Source: [Bacillus] selenitireducens MLS10 (GTDB lineage: Bacteria; Bacillota; Bacilli; Bacillales; Salisediminibacteriaceae). From it: DNA of 64,000 nt. The DNA is taken from contig NC_014219.1 of NCBI RefSeq assembly GCF_000093085.1, forward strand, positions 1,790,384 to 1,854,383, given 5' to 3'. The notes below the pieces were generated by a model. It saw only the letters and a list, made by a program, of their open reading frames with translations. It did not search any database and had not been told where the DNA came from. Positions 46,188-55,264 of this stretch are shown here, in pieces. A program made the translations under genes and the position numbers. Numbering within the stretch: position 1 is the stretch's first letter; every line of letters starts with the position of its first letter.

Positions 46188-46367
46188 TTTTTCTCTCAGT
46201 TAAACAGAGCTTTATTTTGGTCCGATGTTGGCAGCTGTGATGCAAAGGTTGTTCCTCGAAACGGTCACTTATCACTTTTAAACGAAATATCCTGAACGTT
46301 CTTTAACGGCGATTTCATGGTCATGAATGTGTCGACTTGTCTTGATACGTGAATTGGAGGTAACGGA

Positions 46368-47066
46368 ATGAATGTCTTGAAGCTGAACTGGCTTACAGAG
46401 CACTATGCAGAAATCGTACTGAACAGACCCGCAATGAAGAACGCGGTTAATTTCGCCATGATTATCGCATTTGATGACGCGCTGACAGAACTGGAGAAAA
46501 AAGAAGCGCTGAAAGGTTTACTGATCAGAGGGGAAGGCGGCTCCTTTTGCAGCGGAGGCGATCTGCGGGATTTTCATAAACTTGATGCAGGGGAGGCAGT
46601 GCTTGAAAAGATGCTGAAGCCGATGACAGCTGTATTGATCAGAATCAAGAATCTGCCATGTCCAGTGATCAGCTTTGTTGAAGGTGCTGCTGTTGGCGGA
46701 GGCGCAGAGCTTGCTGCTTCGGCTGACCGGATTTATGTCACACCGGATGCAAAATTCGGTTTTATTCAGGTGAAGCTCGGTATTCGGACAGGTTGGGGTG
46801 GTGCGAGTTTGATTCAGCGTCATATTGATGAAGGATCGGCTGATGAAATGCTGCGCACCGGTCGCATTTACAGCGGTAATGAGCTGAAAGAGTTTGGTTT
46901 TCAGCTGAGTCATAAGCCGGTTGATCTTGAACTGTTTGAAGGGGTTGACAAAATACTGCCAGATCCGGATCTTGAAAAGCGAATGTACGATGAAGCTGAA
47001 GAATGCGCTGTCTTATGGGGAAGCAGTATTCATGGAGAAAAGATCAAGGCCTTTCTTGAAAAATAA
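46368..47066 (+). CDS. enoyl-CoA hydratase/isomerase (crotonase) family protein
   Basis: A 232-aa crotonase-fold protein, shorter than typical 255-260 aa enzymes. Oxyanion-hole segments are present: CSGGDLRDF and EGAAVGGGAELAASAD, then KFGFIQVKLGIRTGWGG. The usual catalytic Glu region is only partly recognisable (AKFGFIQVKLG), so the reaction is uncertain. GGAGG precedes the ATG. Here it takes the place of ylbO (rsfA), which follows rpmF in B. subtilis. Terminator at 47110. Confidence 0.85.
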   Translation: MNVLKLNWLTEHYAEIVLNRPAMKNAVNFAMIIAFDDALTELEKKEALKGLLIRGEGGSFCSGGDLRDFHKLDAGEAVLEKMLKPMTAVLIRIKNLPCPVISFVEGAAVGGGAELAASADRIYVTPDAKFGFIQVKLGIRTGWGGASLIQRHIDEGSADEMLRTGRIYSGNELKEFGFQLSHKPVDLELFEGVDKILPDPDLEKRMYDEAEECAVLWGSSIHGEKIKAFLEK

Positions 47067-47109
47067 TTTCCGTTTGAATGGGATTCAGACGGTTTTTCGA
47101 TCAACAAAA

Positions 47110-47137
47110 AAACCCTCACGCATGAGGGCTTTTTTTA
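47110..47137. terminator. terminator between crotonase gene and ylbP
   Basis: CCCTCA / TGAGGG stem with short loop, A8 before and T7 after, so bidirectional. Confidence 0.85.
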
Positions 47138-47177
47138 TAAACTGACTGAAAGTGAAGGTGCTGAGCATCATTTTGAG

Positions 47178-47699
47178 TCACTCATCGAAAGGCTCTGAGA
47201 CAGATGCTTCTTTCTTTTCCTGCACATCGATTTTTTCTTGAACTCCTTCTGGGAGCCATACATAAGGGTTTTCTCCACGGTCCCTTTCTGTGTGATACGT
47301 AAGAGCTGTAAATCCTTGTTTTTTCCAAAAGTCATCTGATCGCTGTCTGGCATTGGTTTTAACAGGAAGCTTAAAACTCTTCGCAAAATCAACCATTGCT
47401 TTGCCGATGCCTTTTCCCTGGTAGCCGGGAAGTACCTCCAGCTTCCATAATTCAAGATAGTCATGTGGTGGGTCGAAGTACAGATCATACTTGGCGCTGA
47501 TTTTGTAGAGGCTCATTCTGCCGACGAGCTTATTCCCAAAATAAATGCCGTAAAAAGGTGATTCCGAGTCGTTTTCAACGATATTTTCTTCCAAATCTTC
47601 TTTCATGGACAGTTCCTGTTGCCCATACTCTCTGAAATTCTCGAATTCTTCCAATGTCTTGAAATTAACTCTGAGTCTGACCACTTCATGTCCTGTCAT
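47178..47699 (-). CDS. ylbP: GNAT family N-acetyltransferase (YlbP-like)
   Basis: A 173-aa acetyltransferase. The acetyl-CoA-binding motif A is clear (LEVLPGYQGKGIGKAMVDFA), preceded by YGIYFGNKLVGRMSLYKI, and followed by FWKKQGFTAL. The substrate is unknown. GGAGGG precedes the ATG at 47699. Position before panE (ylbQ) matches YlbP of B. subtilis. Confidence 0.88.
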   Translation of the reverse strand: MTGHEVVRLRVNFKTLEEFENFREYGQQELSMKEDLEENIVENDSESPFYGIYFGNKLVGRMSLYKISAKYDLYFDPPHDYLELWKLEVLPGYQGKGIGKAMVDFAKSFKLPVKTNARQRSDDFWKKQGFTALTYHTERDRGENPYVWLPEGVQEKIDVQEKKEASVSEPFDE

Positions 47700-47881
47700 G
47701 GCAATCCCTCCAACTGAAATCTCTTGAAAAAACGATTATGTGTTCATTATAATTCATTTCTAGTAAAATGAAAACGTATTCCGATGAAACATATGCAAAT
47801 GCATGATTTGAACAGACTCAGGCGAGTGTGAATACAAACTATGGTATTCTAAAGTAGAGAAAAGAGAGCAGGTGGTTATAT

Positions 47882-48793
47882 ATGAAGATACTGATATTTG
47901 GAGCAGGAGCCATCGGACTCTTTACTGCGGCGCATTGTGCCCGACTCGGGCATCAGACGAAACTGATTACACGAACTCCCGAACAGTCTGATCAGATCAG
48001 GCATTTGGGTGTTTCTGTGGAGTCACAGGCGGGGTCATTTACAAAAGAAGTCGAAGCGGAAAGCGCCGCGGCCTTGACTGAATCGATGACGGCTGATGTG
48101 GATTTGATGATCAATGCTGTGAAGCAGACGTCGATTTCTGAGTGGCTTGAACAGGTTGAACCTTATATTGACAGGAACACGAAAGAACGTGTGCCGATCT
48201 TATTTTTGCAAAACGGAATGGGGCACGTCGAACAGGCGATTCGCCATGGCTTTGTGAGGAGCTACCCAGCGATCGTTACTCATGGCGTTATGAAGCATGC
48301 ACCAACGAAAGTGGAGCATACAGGCCGGGGAGCTCTGATTGTTAATTCAGAACTTAGGTATTTATTGATCGATGCATTAAATGATGAACCGGATTTCCCG
48401 GTGAATCAGACTGACGATGTGACCGGCTACCAGAAGAAAAAGCTGATTGTTAATGCAGTGGTCAATCCGGTGACGGCTATTTATGGGATACGAAACGGTA
48501 AGATGATTGAGAATGAACATGTCTTGTCAGTTGGGAGAAGTGTCTTTGAAGAGGCGTTACCTGTTCTTGGACTTCGAATGGAGGATTGGGATTTCGTCCT
48601 CGATGTGATTCGGAAAACGGCAAGGAACCAGTCATCGATGAAAGTGGATATGGATAAAGGCAGGCGCACAGAAGTTGATGCGATTCTCGGTTTCATCATA
48701 GAAGAAGCTCAAAAGCGGGGGTTGGAAGTCCCGGTAACTTCAAATCTCCTGAACAAGGTACATCAAATGGAGAAAGAAAGGGGTGTCCGGTAA
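47882..48793 (+). CDS. panE: 2-dehydropantoate 2-reductase
   Basis: Ketopantoate reductase, 303 aa, NADPH-dependent step in pantothenate synthesis, feeding the CoaD pathway. NADPH site MKILIFGAGAIGLFTA, conserved LQNGMGH, the catalytic KLIVNAVVNPVTA (Lys, Asn) and the C-terminal SSMKVDMDKGRRTEVDAI (Ser and Glu of the family). Stop is 1 nt before the next gene. Matches B. subtilis ylbQ. Confidence 0.94.
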   Translation: MKILIFGAGAIGLFTAAHCARLGHQTKLITRTPEQSDQIRHLGVSVESQAGSFTKEVEAESAAALTESMTADVDLMINAVKQTSISEWLEQVEPYIDRNTKERVPILFLQNGMGHVEQAIRHGFVRSYPAIVTHGVMKHAPTKVEHTGRGALIVNSELRYLLIDALNDEPDFPVNQTDDVTGYQKKKLIVNAVVNPVTAIYGIRNGKMIENEHVLSVGRSVFEEALPVLGLRMEDWDFVLDVIRKTARNQSSMKVDMDKGRRTEVDAILGFIIEEAQKRGLEVPVTSNLLNKVHQMEKERGVR

Positions 48794-48794
48794 G

Positions 48795-49175
48795 ATGACG
48801 GCGCTTCTTATTCAAATCGCAGCAACTCTCATAACCCTGCCGGTAATAGTCATTGTGTTGAGTTATTTGCTGCAAATGATCTGGTCAGGAAGAAAAAGGG
48901 GGATGGTGAAGAGGTCGCTGGATGTCTCAGTCCCTTTCTTTGCAGCTGCGATCTATTTTGGTGTATTGGAATTTCTGGGTTTGGATATTCTCTTTTGGAT
49001 GATTGCTGTTTTTCTGACCAGTTTGGGATTGTTGTTGTTCATTCATTGGCGTCTGTTCGATGAGGTCGATGTTAAGAAATCTCTGTTGATGGCTTGGCGG
49101 CTTCACTTTTTACTCTATTTCGGGGTATACCTCGGTCTTCTGATTTCTGAGGTCATTTACACAGTGATGCAGTGA
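48795..49175 (+). CDS. DUF3397 family membrane protein
   Basis: A 126-aa integral membrane protein with four predicted helices (about 7-29, 44-62, 66-88 and 98-120), separated by basic loops. DUF3397 proteins are found next to bshC/mraZ in bacilli; function unknown. ATG at 48795 is directly after the panE stop (1-nt gap) with AAAGGGG upstream; translational coupling is likely. Confidence 0.8.
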   Translation: MTALLIQIAATLITLPVIVIVLSYLLQMIWSGRKRGMVKRSLDVSVPFFAAAIYFGVLEFLGLDILFWMIAVFLTSLGLLLFIHWRLFDEVDVKKSLLMAWRLHFLLYFGVYLGLLISEVIYTVMQ

Positions 49176-49185
49176 AGCAAAATGA

Positions 49186-49214
49186 TTGGTTGCACAATAT
49201 AAGTCTGCTATACT
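49186..49214 (+). promoter_or_regulatory. bshC promoter
   Basis: TTGGTT (49186-49191), 17 bp, TATACT (49209-49214). The predicted transcript start near 49221 decides the bshC start codon in favour of 49267 rather than earlier in-frame codons. Confidence 0.6.
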
Positions 49215-49266
49215 ACTTAATGAATTCAATATGAATGTAAAGCTTGCAGGAAAGTTGGATGACAAA

Positions 49267-50901
49267 ATGAAGATAGAACAAATGAACCAGGCAGCATCAG
49301 CATTTCTTGATGAGTATCGCGAATTCAGTGATCCTGTAAGAGGCTTCTTCGATTACAGTCCTGACAGCAAAGGAGAAGAAGCTCGATTTGAGGAACTTGA
49401 TGCCATTACATATAACAGACAGGGTCTCAGTGACGCCATGCTTCACTATCAAGAGCGGTTCAACCCCGATGAGCAGGCTATCAAAAACATACATAAACTG
49501 AAAGACAGGGAAACGACCGTCGTAGTAGGTGGTCAGCAAGCGGGTGTGTTTGGTGGACCTCTGTACACCGTTTATAAAATGATGTCGGTTTTACTTGAAG
49601 CGGAACGGTTGGAATCGACATATGGCAGGTCTGTCGTTCCTGTTTTCTGGATTGCCGGTGAAGATCACGATGAGGAAGAGATTAACCATACGTATACTTT
49701 TATTGATCGTCAGATGAAAGTGAAATTAAAGGATCCCTCTCCACTCAAAACACCCGCTTCTGAGACGTTTGTGCGTAAAGATGATATTTTACGGCTTTTG
49801 AAAGATCTCGTGAAGGCAGATCCGGAATCGGAACGAACCGTCTTTTTACTCAATAAAGCCGAATGTCTTCTTCAAGATGAAGAAACGTATTCATCTTTCT
49901 TTGTGAAGTGGATGAGTGATCTATTTCGAGGGACCGGTCTCGTTTTTATGGATGCCCAGGATCCGGAAATACGCCGCATCGAAAAAGATCATTTTGTATC
50001 CATGATTCAAAAAAACAACGCTGTTCGACAAGTGTTTCAATCGGCCGTGTCAACATGCAAAACATATGGATACGGGGAACCGATTCATACCGGTCCGGAG
50101 AACGCCCACTTATTTTTGCATGATGAAAATGGGGAACGCCAGCTGTTGTCGGCAGTATCTGAGAATCAGTTTACGGACCCTTTTTCAGGAAGGCACTGGA
50201 CTGAAACAGAATTGATCGAGGCTCTGCATAAGGAAGATATCCGACTGAGTAATAACGTGGTAACAAGACCGGTGATGCAGGATCTTCTCCTTCCGGTTCA
50301 CACGTTTATCGGTGGTCCAGGTGAAATCAAATACTGGATGGTGCTCCGAGAGGTGTTTCATCTGTTTGATCATCGAATGCCCGTAATAAAACCAAGATTA
50401 CAGATGACGGTTGTTCAGCGAAAGACCGAAAAAGAGCTGAAGCGATATGGAATGACCGAGGAAGAAGTGCTGAAGACAGGAGTTCAAAAGCATCTTGATG
50501 CCATTATTGAATGTCGCAAAACGGTAGATGATGAAGCTGTCATCAAGTCAATGAAGGCGCAAATCCAATCATCGGTGAACGGCGCGAAAGAAGCATACAG
50601 CCAGGAACGCTTGTCATATTCACAGCTTACAGAACAATTCGAACGAAGGCTTCATCAGGAAATAGAGCAATTTCAAAAAAAGATAACAAAGCAGAGGTTT
50701 GAAGACCAGGATCATCATATTAAGCGGCTGCGTTCGGTTGAAGGTGATCTTGCCCCGGGAGGTAATCCCCAGGAGCGAGTGTATTCTGTCATCACCTTAC
50801 TTCATAAAAATGATCCGGATATCATAGTAAATATTTATCACAAAATACGACAGAATTTAATCAATTATCGGTCAGGAGATCATTTAAAAATATTCCTGTG
50901 A
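49267..50901 (+). CDS. bshC: bacillithiol biosynthesis cysteine-adding enzyme BshC
   Basis: BshC adds cysteine to glucosaminyl-malate, the last step of bacillithiol synthesis. The 544-aa protein matches the family length (about 540). Conserved: FFDYSPD near the N-terminus, VVVGGQQAGVFGGPLYTVYK, PVFWIAGEDHDEEEINHT, HTFIGGPGEIKYW, and a C-terminal coiled coil (about 440-510) then GNPQERVYS. ATG at 49267 gives the family N-terminus; earlier in-frame codons lie before the predicted transcript start. Terminator at 50905. Confidence 0.93.
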   Translation: MKIEQMNQAASAFLDEYREFSDPVRGFFDYSPDSKGEEARFEELDAITYNRQGLSDAMLHYQERFNPDEQAIKNIHKLKDRETTVVVGGQQAGVFGGPLYTVYKMMSVLLEAERLESTYGRSVVPVFWIAGEDHDEEEINHTYTFIDRQMKVKLKDPSPLKTPASETFVRKDDILRLLKDLVKADPESERTVFLLNKAECLLQDEETYSSFFVKWMSDLFRGTGLVFMDAQDPEIRRIEKDHFVSMIQKNNAVRQVFQSAVSTCKTYGYGEPIHTGPENAHLFLHDENGERQLLSAVSENQFTDPFSGRHWTETELIEALHKEDIRLSNNVVTRPVMQDLLLPVHTFIGGPGEIKYWMVLREVFHLFDHRMPVIKPRLQMTVVQRKTEKELKRYGMTEEEVLKTGVQKHLDAIIECRKTVDDEAVIKSMKAQIQSSVNGAKEAYSQERLSYSQLTEQFERRLHQEIEQFQKKITKQRFEDQDHHIKRLRSVEGDLAPGGNPQERVYSVITLLHKNDPDIIVNIYHKIRQNLINYRSGDHLKIFL

Positions 50902-50904
50902 GCA

Positions 50905-50937
50905 GGATTACCCTTTATGGAGGGTGATCCTTTTTTA
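50905..50937 (+). terminator. bshC terminator
   Basis: GGATTACCCT (50905-50914) with AGGGTGATCC (50921-50930), one G-T pair, then TTTTTT. Confidence 0.88.
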
Positions 50938-50979
50938 TTTGAGTTAATATTTTCAAAGATAAGTAAAAAGACCCCTATT

Positions 50980-51040
50980 TTGAAACTGTCAGACTTTTTA
51001 TCGGATAAGAGTGGAGGATTGTGGTGGGTTGTGGTAAGTT
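50980..51040 (+). promoter_or_regulatory. mraZ operon promoter and three MraZ boxes
   Basis: TTGAAA (50980-50985), 18 bp, GATAAG (51004-51009) make a plausible promoter. Three tandem 10-bp repeats, each GTGG-N4-TT, start at 51011, 51021 and 51031. MraZ proteins are known to bind short G-rich repeats with 10-bp period before their own gene. The repeats cover the expected start point, so binding should repress the dcw cluster. A further GTGGGG lies at 51052. Confidence 0.75.
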
Positions 51041-51072
51041 AGTGTTATGAAGTGGGGGAAGGGGGCATCTGT

Positions 51073-51504
51073 ATGTTCATGGGAGAGCATCATCATAATA
51101 TCGATGACAAAGGCCGTATGATCATACCTGCCCGTTTTCGTGAAGAGCTTGGAGCCAAGTTCATTGTGACGAGAGGCATGGATAAGTGTCTGTTTGTTTA
51201 TCCCCAGAAAGAATGGAATGTCATTGAAGACAAATTAAAATCACTCCCGTTTACCAAGAAAGATGCACGTGCCTTTACGCGGTTTTTCTTCTCTGGTGCG
51301 ACGGAGTGCGAACTTGATAAACAGGGCAGGGCGAATATTCCGGTTACGCTTCGTACATATGCGGATCTTGAGAAAGAGTGCGTGGTCATAGGTGTCAGTA
51401 ACCGGGTTGAAATTTGGAGTAAATCGGTTTGGCAGACATATTTCGAGGAATCTGAAGAGTCGTTCAGTGATATTGCGGAAAGTATCGTAGATTTTGATTT
51501 ATGA
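51073..51504 (+). CDS. mraZ: transcriptional regulator MraZ
   Basis: MraZ, 143 aa, first gene of the dcw cluster and its DNA-binding repressor (double AbrB/SpoVT-like fold). Both half-motifs are visible: [17 protein letters not shown] (about 12-28) and [16 protein letters not shown] (about 85-100). ATG at 51073 gives the standard length and follows GGAAGGGGG. Followed 54 nt later by rsmH. Confidence 0.96.
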   Translation: MFMGEHHHNIDDKGRMIIPARFREELGAKFIVTRGMDKCLFVYPQKEWNVIEDKLKSLPFTKKDARAFTRFFFSGATECELDKQGRANIPVTLRTYADLEKECVVIGVSNRVEIWSKSVWQTYFEESEESFSDIAESIVDFDL

Positions 51505-51558
51505 GGTTGCGCCTGTCATTACGTATAAGAAACCATCATCAAGAAAGGAGGGGACGGT

Positions 51559-52512
51559 TTGTTTGAACATGATACAGTACTTCGCGAAGAAACGGTCGAA
51601 GGGCTGGCCATCAGACCCGGTGGTGTTTATGTCGACTGCACTCTCGGGGGTGGCGGGCACAGTGAGCGGATTCTTCAAGAACTTGGAGAAGACGGAAAGC
51701 TGATTGCTTTCGATCAGGATGAGAGCGCGATTGCCCATGCGAAAGAACGGTTAAAGCCATATGGAGATCGGTTACATATTGTAAAACGGAACTTCAGGTT
51801 CTTAAAAGAGGAGCTCGAAAAACTCGGTTATCGGGAGGTTGATGGTATTATCTTTGACCTCGGTGTCTCATCACCGCAGTTCGACGTTCCTGAACGTGGT
51901 TTCAGTTACCGGTTTGATGCCCCGTTGGATATGCGAATGGATCAGACAAGCGAACTGACTGCCCATAAAGTGATTAATGAGTGGTCTTTTGAAGATCTGA
52001 TGAAAATATTCAGCCGATACGGGGAAGAAAAATTCGCGAAATATATAGCGAGAAAGATTGAAAAATACCGGGAAACGAAACCGGTTGAGACGACGTTTGA
52101 ACTCGTTGAGATCATAAAAGACGCCATACCGGCACCTGCAAGACGAAAAGGCGGACATCCTGCCAAGCGGACGTTTCAGGCGATACGGATTGCTGTGAAC
52201 GATGAATTGGGTGTCTTTGAAAAAGCATTGGAAGATGCTGTGACCATGACTGCGCCGGGAGGCCGTATCGCGGTGATCACCTTTCACTCTCTTGAAGATC
52301 GGATATGTAAACAGCTTTTCCGAAAACTGAGTCAGCCTCCGGAGCTGCCACGGGGCATGCCTGTTGTCCCGGAAGGCTATGAACCGGTTTTGAAACTGAT
52401 CAATCGAAAACCTATTACGGCTAATGTGGACGAACTCGACGACAATCACCGTTCACACTCTGCCAAACTGAGAATCGCAGAAAAACAATCCAGCAGGAGG
52501 GATAGCGAATGA
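51559..52512 (+). CDS. rsmH: 16S rRNA (cytosine1402-N4)-methyltransferase
   Basis: RsmH (MraW), 317 aa, methylates C1402 in the ribosomal decoding centre. [16 protein letters not shown] opens the protein; SAM motifs [15 protein letters not shown] and [10 protein letters not shown], and [15 protein letters not shown] are conserved. TTG at 51559 follows AAAGGAGGGG. Overlaps ftsL by 4 nt (ATGA). Confidence 0.96.
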   Translation: MFEHDTVLREETVEGLAIRPGGVYVDCTLGGGGHSERILQELGEDGKLIAFDQDESAIAHAKERLKPYGDRLHIVKRNFRFLKEELEKLGYREVDGIIFDLGVSSPQFDVPERGFSYRFDAPLDMRMDQTSELTAHKVINEWSFEDLMKIFSRYGEEKFAKYIARKIEKYRETKPVETTFELVEIIKDAIPAPARRKGGHPAKRTFQAIRIAVNDELGVFEKALEDAVTMTAPGGRIAVITFHSLEDRICKQLFRKLSQPPELPRGMPVVPEGYEPVLKLINRKPITANVDELDDNHRSHSAKLRIAEKQSSRRDSE

Positions 52513-52892
52513 GTTCATTAAAAAATCCTCATCAGACCCAGCCGCGGCCGATTCGGAAGACGGAAACACAGCATGTCACGGAACGAATTTACAAAGGCGG
52601 AATTACAAAAGGAGAGAAAATACTATACTCTCTTGGTGCCATCGCTGTTTGTGTGCTGTGTTTTGCTGTGATTTCAAACTATGCTTTATTGTATATGAAC
52701 AATCACCAGATTCAGCAGATGGAGACCCAAATCGAACACCACCAAGGCACTGTCGACGGTTTGACCCTGCAAGTGAAAGAATTGTCGGATCCGGACAGAA
52801 TTTTACAAATTGCCCGTCAGGATTTAGGGATGTCTTTGCAGGATGGTCAAGTCCGTGTCATTCATCAGTCTCCGGCAGGTGTTCCTGATTAA
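52509..52892 (+). CDS. ftsL: cell division protein FtsL
   Basis: A 127-aa bitopic divisome protein: a basic cytosolic N-terminus (1-38), one membrane helix (about 40-60, [20 protein letters not shown]) and an extracellular coiled coil (about 65-110). It works with DivIC, DivIB and PBP2B. AGGAGGG precedes the ATG, which overlaps rsmH. pbpB follows 18 nt later. Confidence 0.93.
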   Translation: MSSLKNPHQTQPRPIRKTETQHVTERIYKGGITKGEKILYSLGAIAVCVLCFAVISNYALLYMNNHQIQQMETQIEHHQGTVDGLTLQVKELSDPDRILQIARQDLGMSLQDGQVRVIHQSPAGVPD

Positions 52893-52910
52893 GAAGGAGG
52901 TGTGCACTTG

Positions 52911-55112
52911 ATGGATCCTCAAAGAAAAAGATCGCTGATTCGAAGAGGGATCACCCTGATGGGTCTTCTGCTTCTCGTGATAACCGTTCTTTTTTCACGC
53001 TTTGTTTACATACAGGCTGCAAAAGAGGTACAGGGCAATGATCTGGCAAGCATGATTGAATCAAGATGGTCCGAATCGCGGACACTCGAAGGGGTAAGAG
53101 GCAGTATCCTGGATCGTAATGGAGAAGTGCTGGCAGAAGAAATCCCATCCTATACGATCGTGGCTATACTTGATGATTCATATGACCGTCACGTCAGTGA
53201 CCCTGTCGGCACAGCATCAGCGCTCTCTCCTGTTCTCGGGATTGAGCAGGCGACCCTCGAAGGATTCCTTACCAGAAGCGCAGCTCAGGTTGAACTGGGA
53301 CCTCGTGCAAAAAACCTGAGCTATGAAACGATGCGCGAAGTTGAGGAACTTGATCTCGACGGGATTTTGTTCAGGGAAGACCCGAGGCGCTATTATCCGA
53401 GACAGCAGTTTGCCTCACATGTAATCGGATATACTGAGCGGGACATGTCTGTCGCAAGGATGGGTCTTGAGTCCACACTCAATGAATTCCTGGAAGGTGA
53501 AGATGGGCTCTTGACATACAAAAGAGACGGACGAAGGCGTCCGTTGCTTGATGCCGATGAACAGCTGACTGAACCGGTAAATGGGTCGGATGTGACATTG
53601 ACCCTCGATGCGAAAATCCAGACGGCCATGGAACAGACGATGGATCAGGTGAATGAAGAATATGATCCTGAACGGATGATTGCCATTGCGGCTCATGCGA
53701 AAACAGGTGAAATACTGGCGATGTCAAATCGCCCCGGATTTAATCCGAATCAATATGAGGAAATTGAGAACTACTCGAACTATGCCGTGTCTTCAAGGTT
53801 CGAGCCGGGTTCCACCATGAAAATATTCACATTGGCTGCTGCGATTGAAGAAGGCGTGTACCAAGGGGACCATACCTACCAGTCAGGCTCCTATCAGGTC
53901 ATCGACCGGACCGTACGTGATCACAATCAGGGAAGAGGCTGGGGAGAGATCACTTATAATGAGGGGTTGCGCAGATCTTCGAATGTGGCTTTTTCGAAAT
54001 TGGCCCTTGAGTACCTTGGTGAGGACACGCTTTTTGAATATGTCAATGCTTTCGGTTTCAGAGACCCGACGGGCATCGATTTACCGAATGAAACAACCGG
54101 CCTGATTGCAGACACGTATACAATTGATGCTGCTACCACGTCATTCGGACAGGGTTCAGCTGTTTCTCCGATACAACAAATACAGGCTGCAACTGCCATC
54201 GCAAACAATGGGTCCATGATGAAACCGTATGTCATTGACAGGATTGTGGCTGCAGACGGGGAAGAGACGTTGTATGAAAATGAACCGACTGTCTCGGGGA
54301 ATCCCATCTCCGAAAATACCGCCAATGAAGTACTCGCACTTCTTGAAACGGTTGTCTCCGGAGAAGGCGGAACCGGACACCCTTATGCAATTGACGGTTT
54401 TCAGATTGCCGGTAAAACCGGTACGGCACAAATTCCGAATGAAGGGGCTCCAGGGTATCAGTCAGGACATGGCAATTACATTTACTCATTTCTCGGCATG
54501 GCACCTGCGCATGACCCCGAAGTGATTGTATATGTGGCTGTTGAAAAGCCGGATATAGAACCGCATGTACCAGGAAATGAACCGGTCAGTAAAGTGTTCC
54601 GGCAAGTTATGGAACAGTCGCTTCAATACTTGAATATCGCGCCAACAGAACAAGGTGAGGATTATCAGGTAGCAGAACGTCATCCAATGCCGACTTTTGT
54701 CGGACAAGACACTGGACGGGTGAAAGAACAGCTCGATGAAGAAGGGTACAGAGTGAAAGTGATAGGTAACGGGGATATCATCAGTAAGCAGACGCCGCCG
54801 GAAGGAACAGACGTTGTGAACGGCGAGACTGTTATTCTTGTTACAGACGGGGACGTGACGCTTCCTGACCTGACAGGCTGGTCTCTCAGAACCGTGTATA
54901 TGTTGGCGTCATTATATGATATCGAAACAGAACCGGACGGAACGGGCTATGTGATCCGTCAGATGCCTGCAGTGGGTACGCCCTTGGATCAGTTGCAACG
55001 GTTAGCCGTTCAACTGTCCACATCCTCTCTTGATGAAGAGGAATGGGTCGATGAACAGCAACAAGATGTTGACAGTGAAGAGGATTCTGATGATGATTTC
55101 TTCATGAATTGA
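52911..55112 (+). CDS. pbpB: division penicillin-binding protein 2B (class B transpeptidase) with two PASTA domains
   Basis: A 733-aa septal transpeptidase. N-terminal membrane helix (about 13-33), PBP dimer domain, transpeptidase domain with STMK (Ser301), SSN (356-358) and KTGTA (Lys502), then two PASTA domains (about 595-710: MPTFVGQDTGRVKEQL, VTLPDLTGWSL). The C-terminus is an unusual acidic tail (DEEEWVDEQQQDVDSEEDSDDD). ATG at 52911 follows AAGGAGGTG. In B. subtilis spoVD comes next; here a hairpin and a new promoter precede murE. Confidence 0.96.
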   Translation: MDPQRKRSLIRRGITLMGLLLLVITVLFSRFVYIQAAKEVQGNDLASMIESRWSESRTLEGVRGSILDRNGEVLAEEIPSYTIVAILDDSYDRHVSDPVGTASALSPVLGIEQATLEGFLTRSAAQVELGPRAKNLSYETMREVEELDLDGILFREDPRRYYPRQQFASHVIGYTERDMSVARMGLESTLNEFLEGEDGLLTYKRDGRRRPLLDADEQLTEPVNGSDVTLTLDAKIQTAMEQTMDQVNEEYDPERMIAIAAHAKTGEILAMSNRPGFNPNQYEEIENYSNYAVSSRFEPGSTMKIFTLAAAIEEGVYQGDHTYQSGSYQVIDRTVRDHNQGRGWGEITYNEGLRRSSNVAFSKLALEYLGEDTLFEYVNAFGFRDPTGIDLPNETTGLIADTYTIDAATTSFGQGSAVSPIQQIQAATAIANNGSMMKPYVIDRIVAADGEETLYENEPTVSGNPISENTANEVLALLETVVSGEGGTGHPYAIDGFQIAGKTGTAQIPNEGAPGYQSGHGNYIYSFLGMAPAHDPEVIVYVAVEKPDIEPHVPGNEPVSKVFRQVMEQSLQYLNIAPTEQGEDYQVAERHPMPTFVGQDTGRVKEQLDEEGYRVKVIGNGDIISKQTPPEGTDVVNGETVILVTDGDVTLPDLTGWSLRTVYMLASLYDIETEPDGTGYVIRQMPAVGTPLDQLQRLAVQLSTSSLDEEEWVDEQQQDVDSEEDSDDDFFMN

Positions 55113-55119
55113 AGGATGG

Positions 55120-55141
55120 GGAATGGTGAATGGACCATTCC
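55120..55141 (+). promoter_or_regulatory. hairpin after pbpB, where spoVD would be
   Basis: GGAATGGT (55120-55127) with ACCATTCC (55134-55141), loop GAATGG, then TCTTCC. A weak terminator or attenuator that would lower read-through from pbpB into murE. Confidence 0.5.
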
Positions 55142-55198
55142 TCTTCCGTGTTTATTCAGACAGGTCATCTTTTCTAGAAATCGGGTGACAAATTGTCT

Positions 55199-55228
55199 TT
55201 GCAGCAGTAAAATGAGACAGGGTATAAA
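55199..55228 (+). promoter_or_regulatory. murE promoter
   Basis: TTGCAG (55199-55204), 18 bp, TATAAA (55223-55228), 36 bp before the murE ATG. It would give murE-to-divIB an independent transcript. Confidence 0.5.
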
Positions 55229-55264
55229 GCGATAACGATAATGATTGCAAGAAGGATGATGATG

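Noticed and set aside
46368-47066. Crotonase gene considered truncated
   Set aside because: At 232 aa it is short but has a good start, both oxyanion segments and a terminator; no sign of a break.
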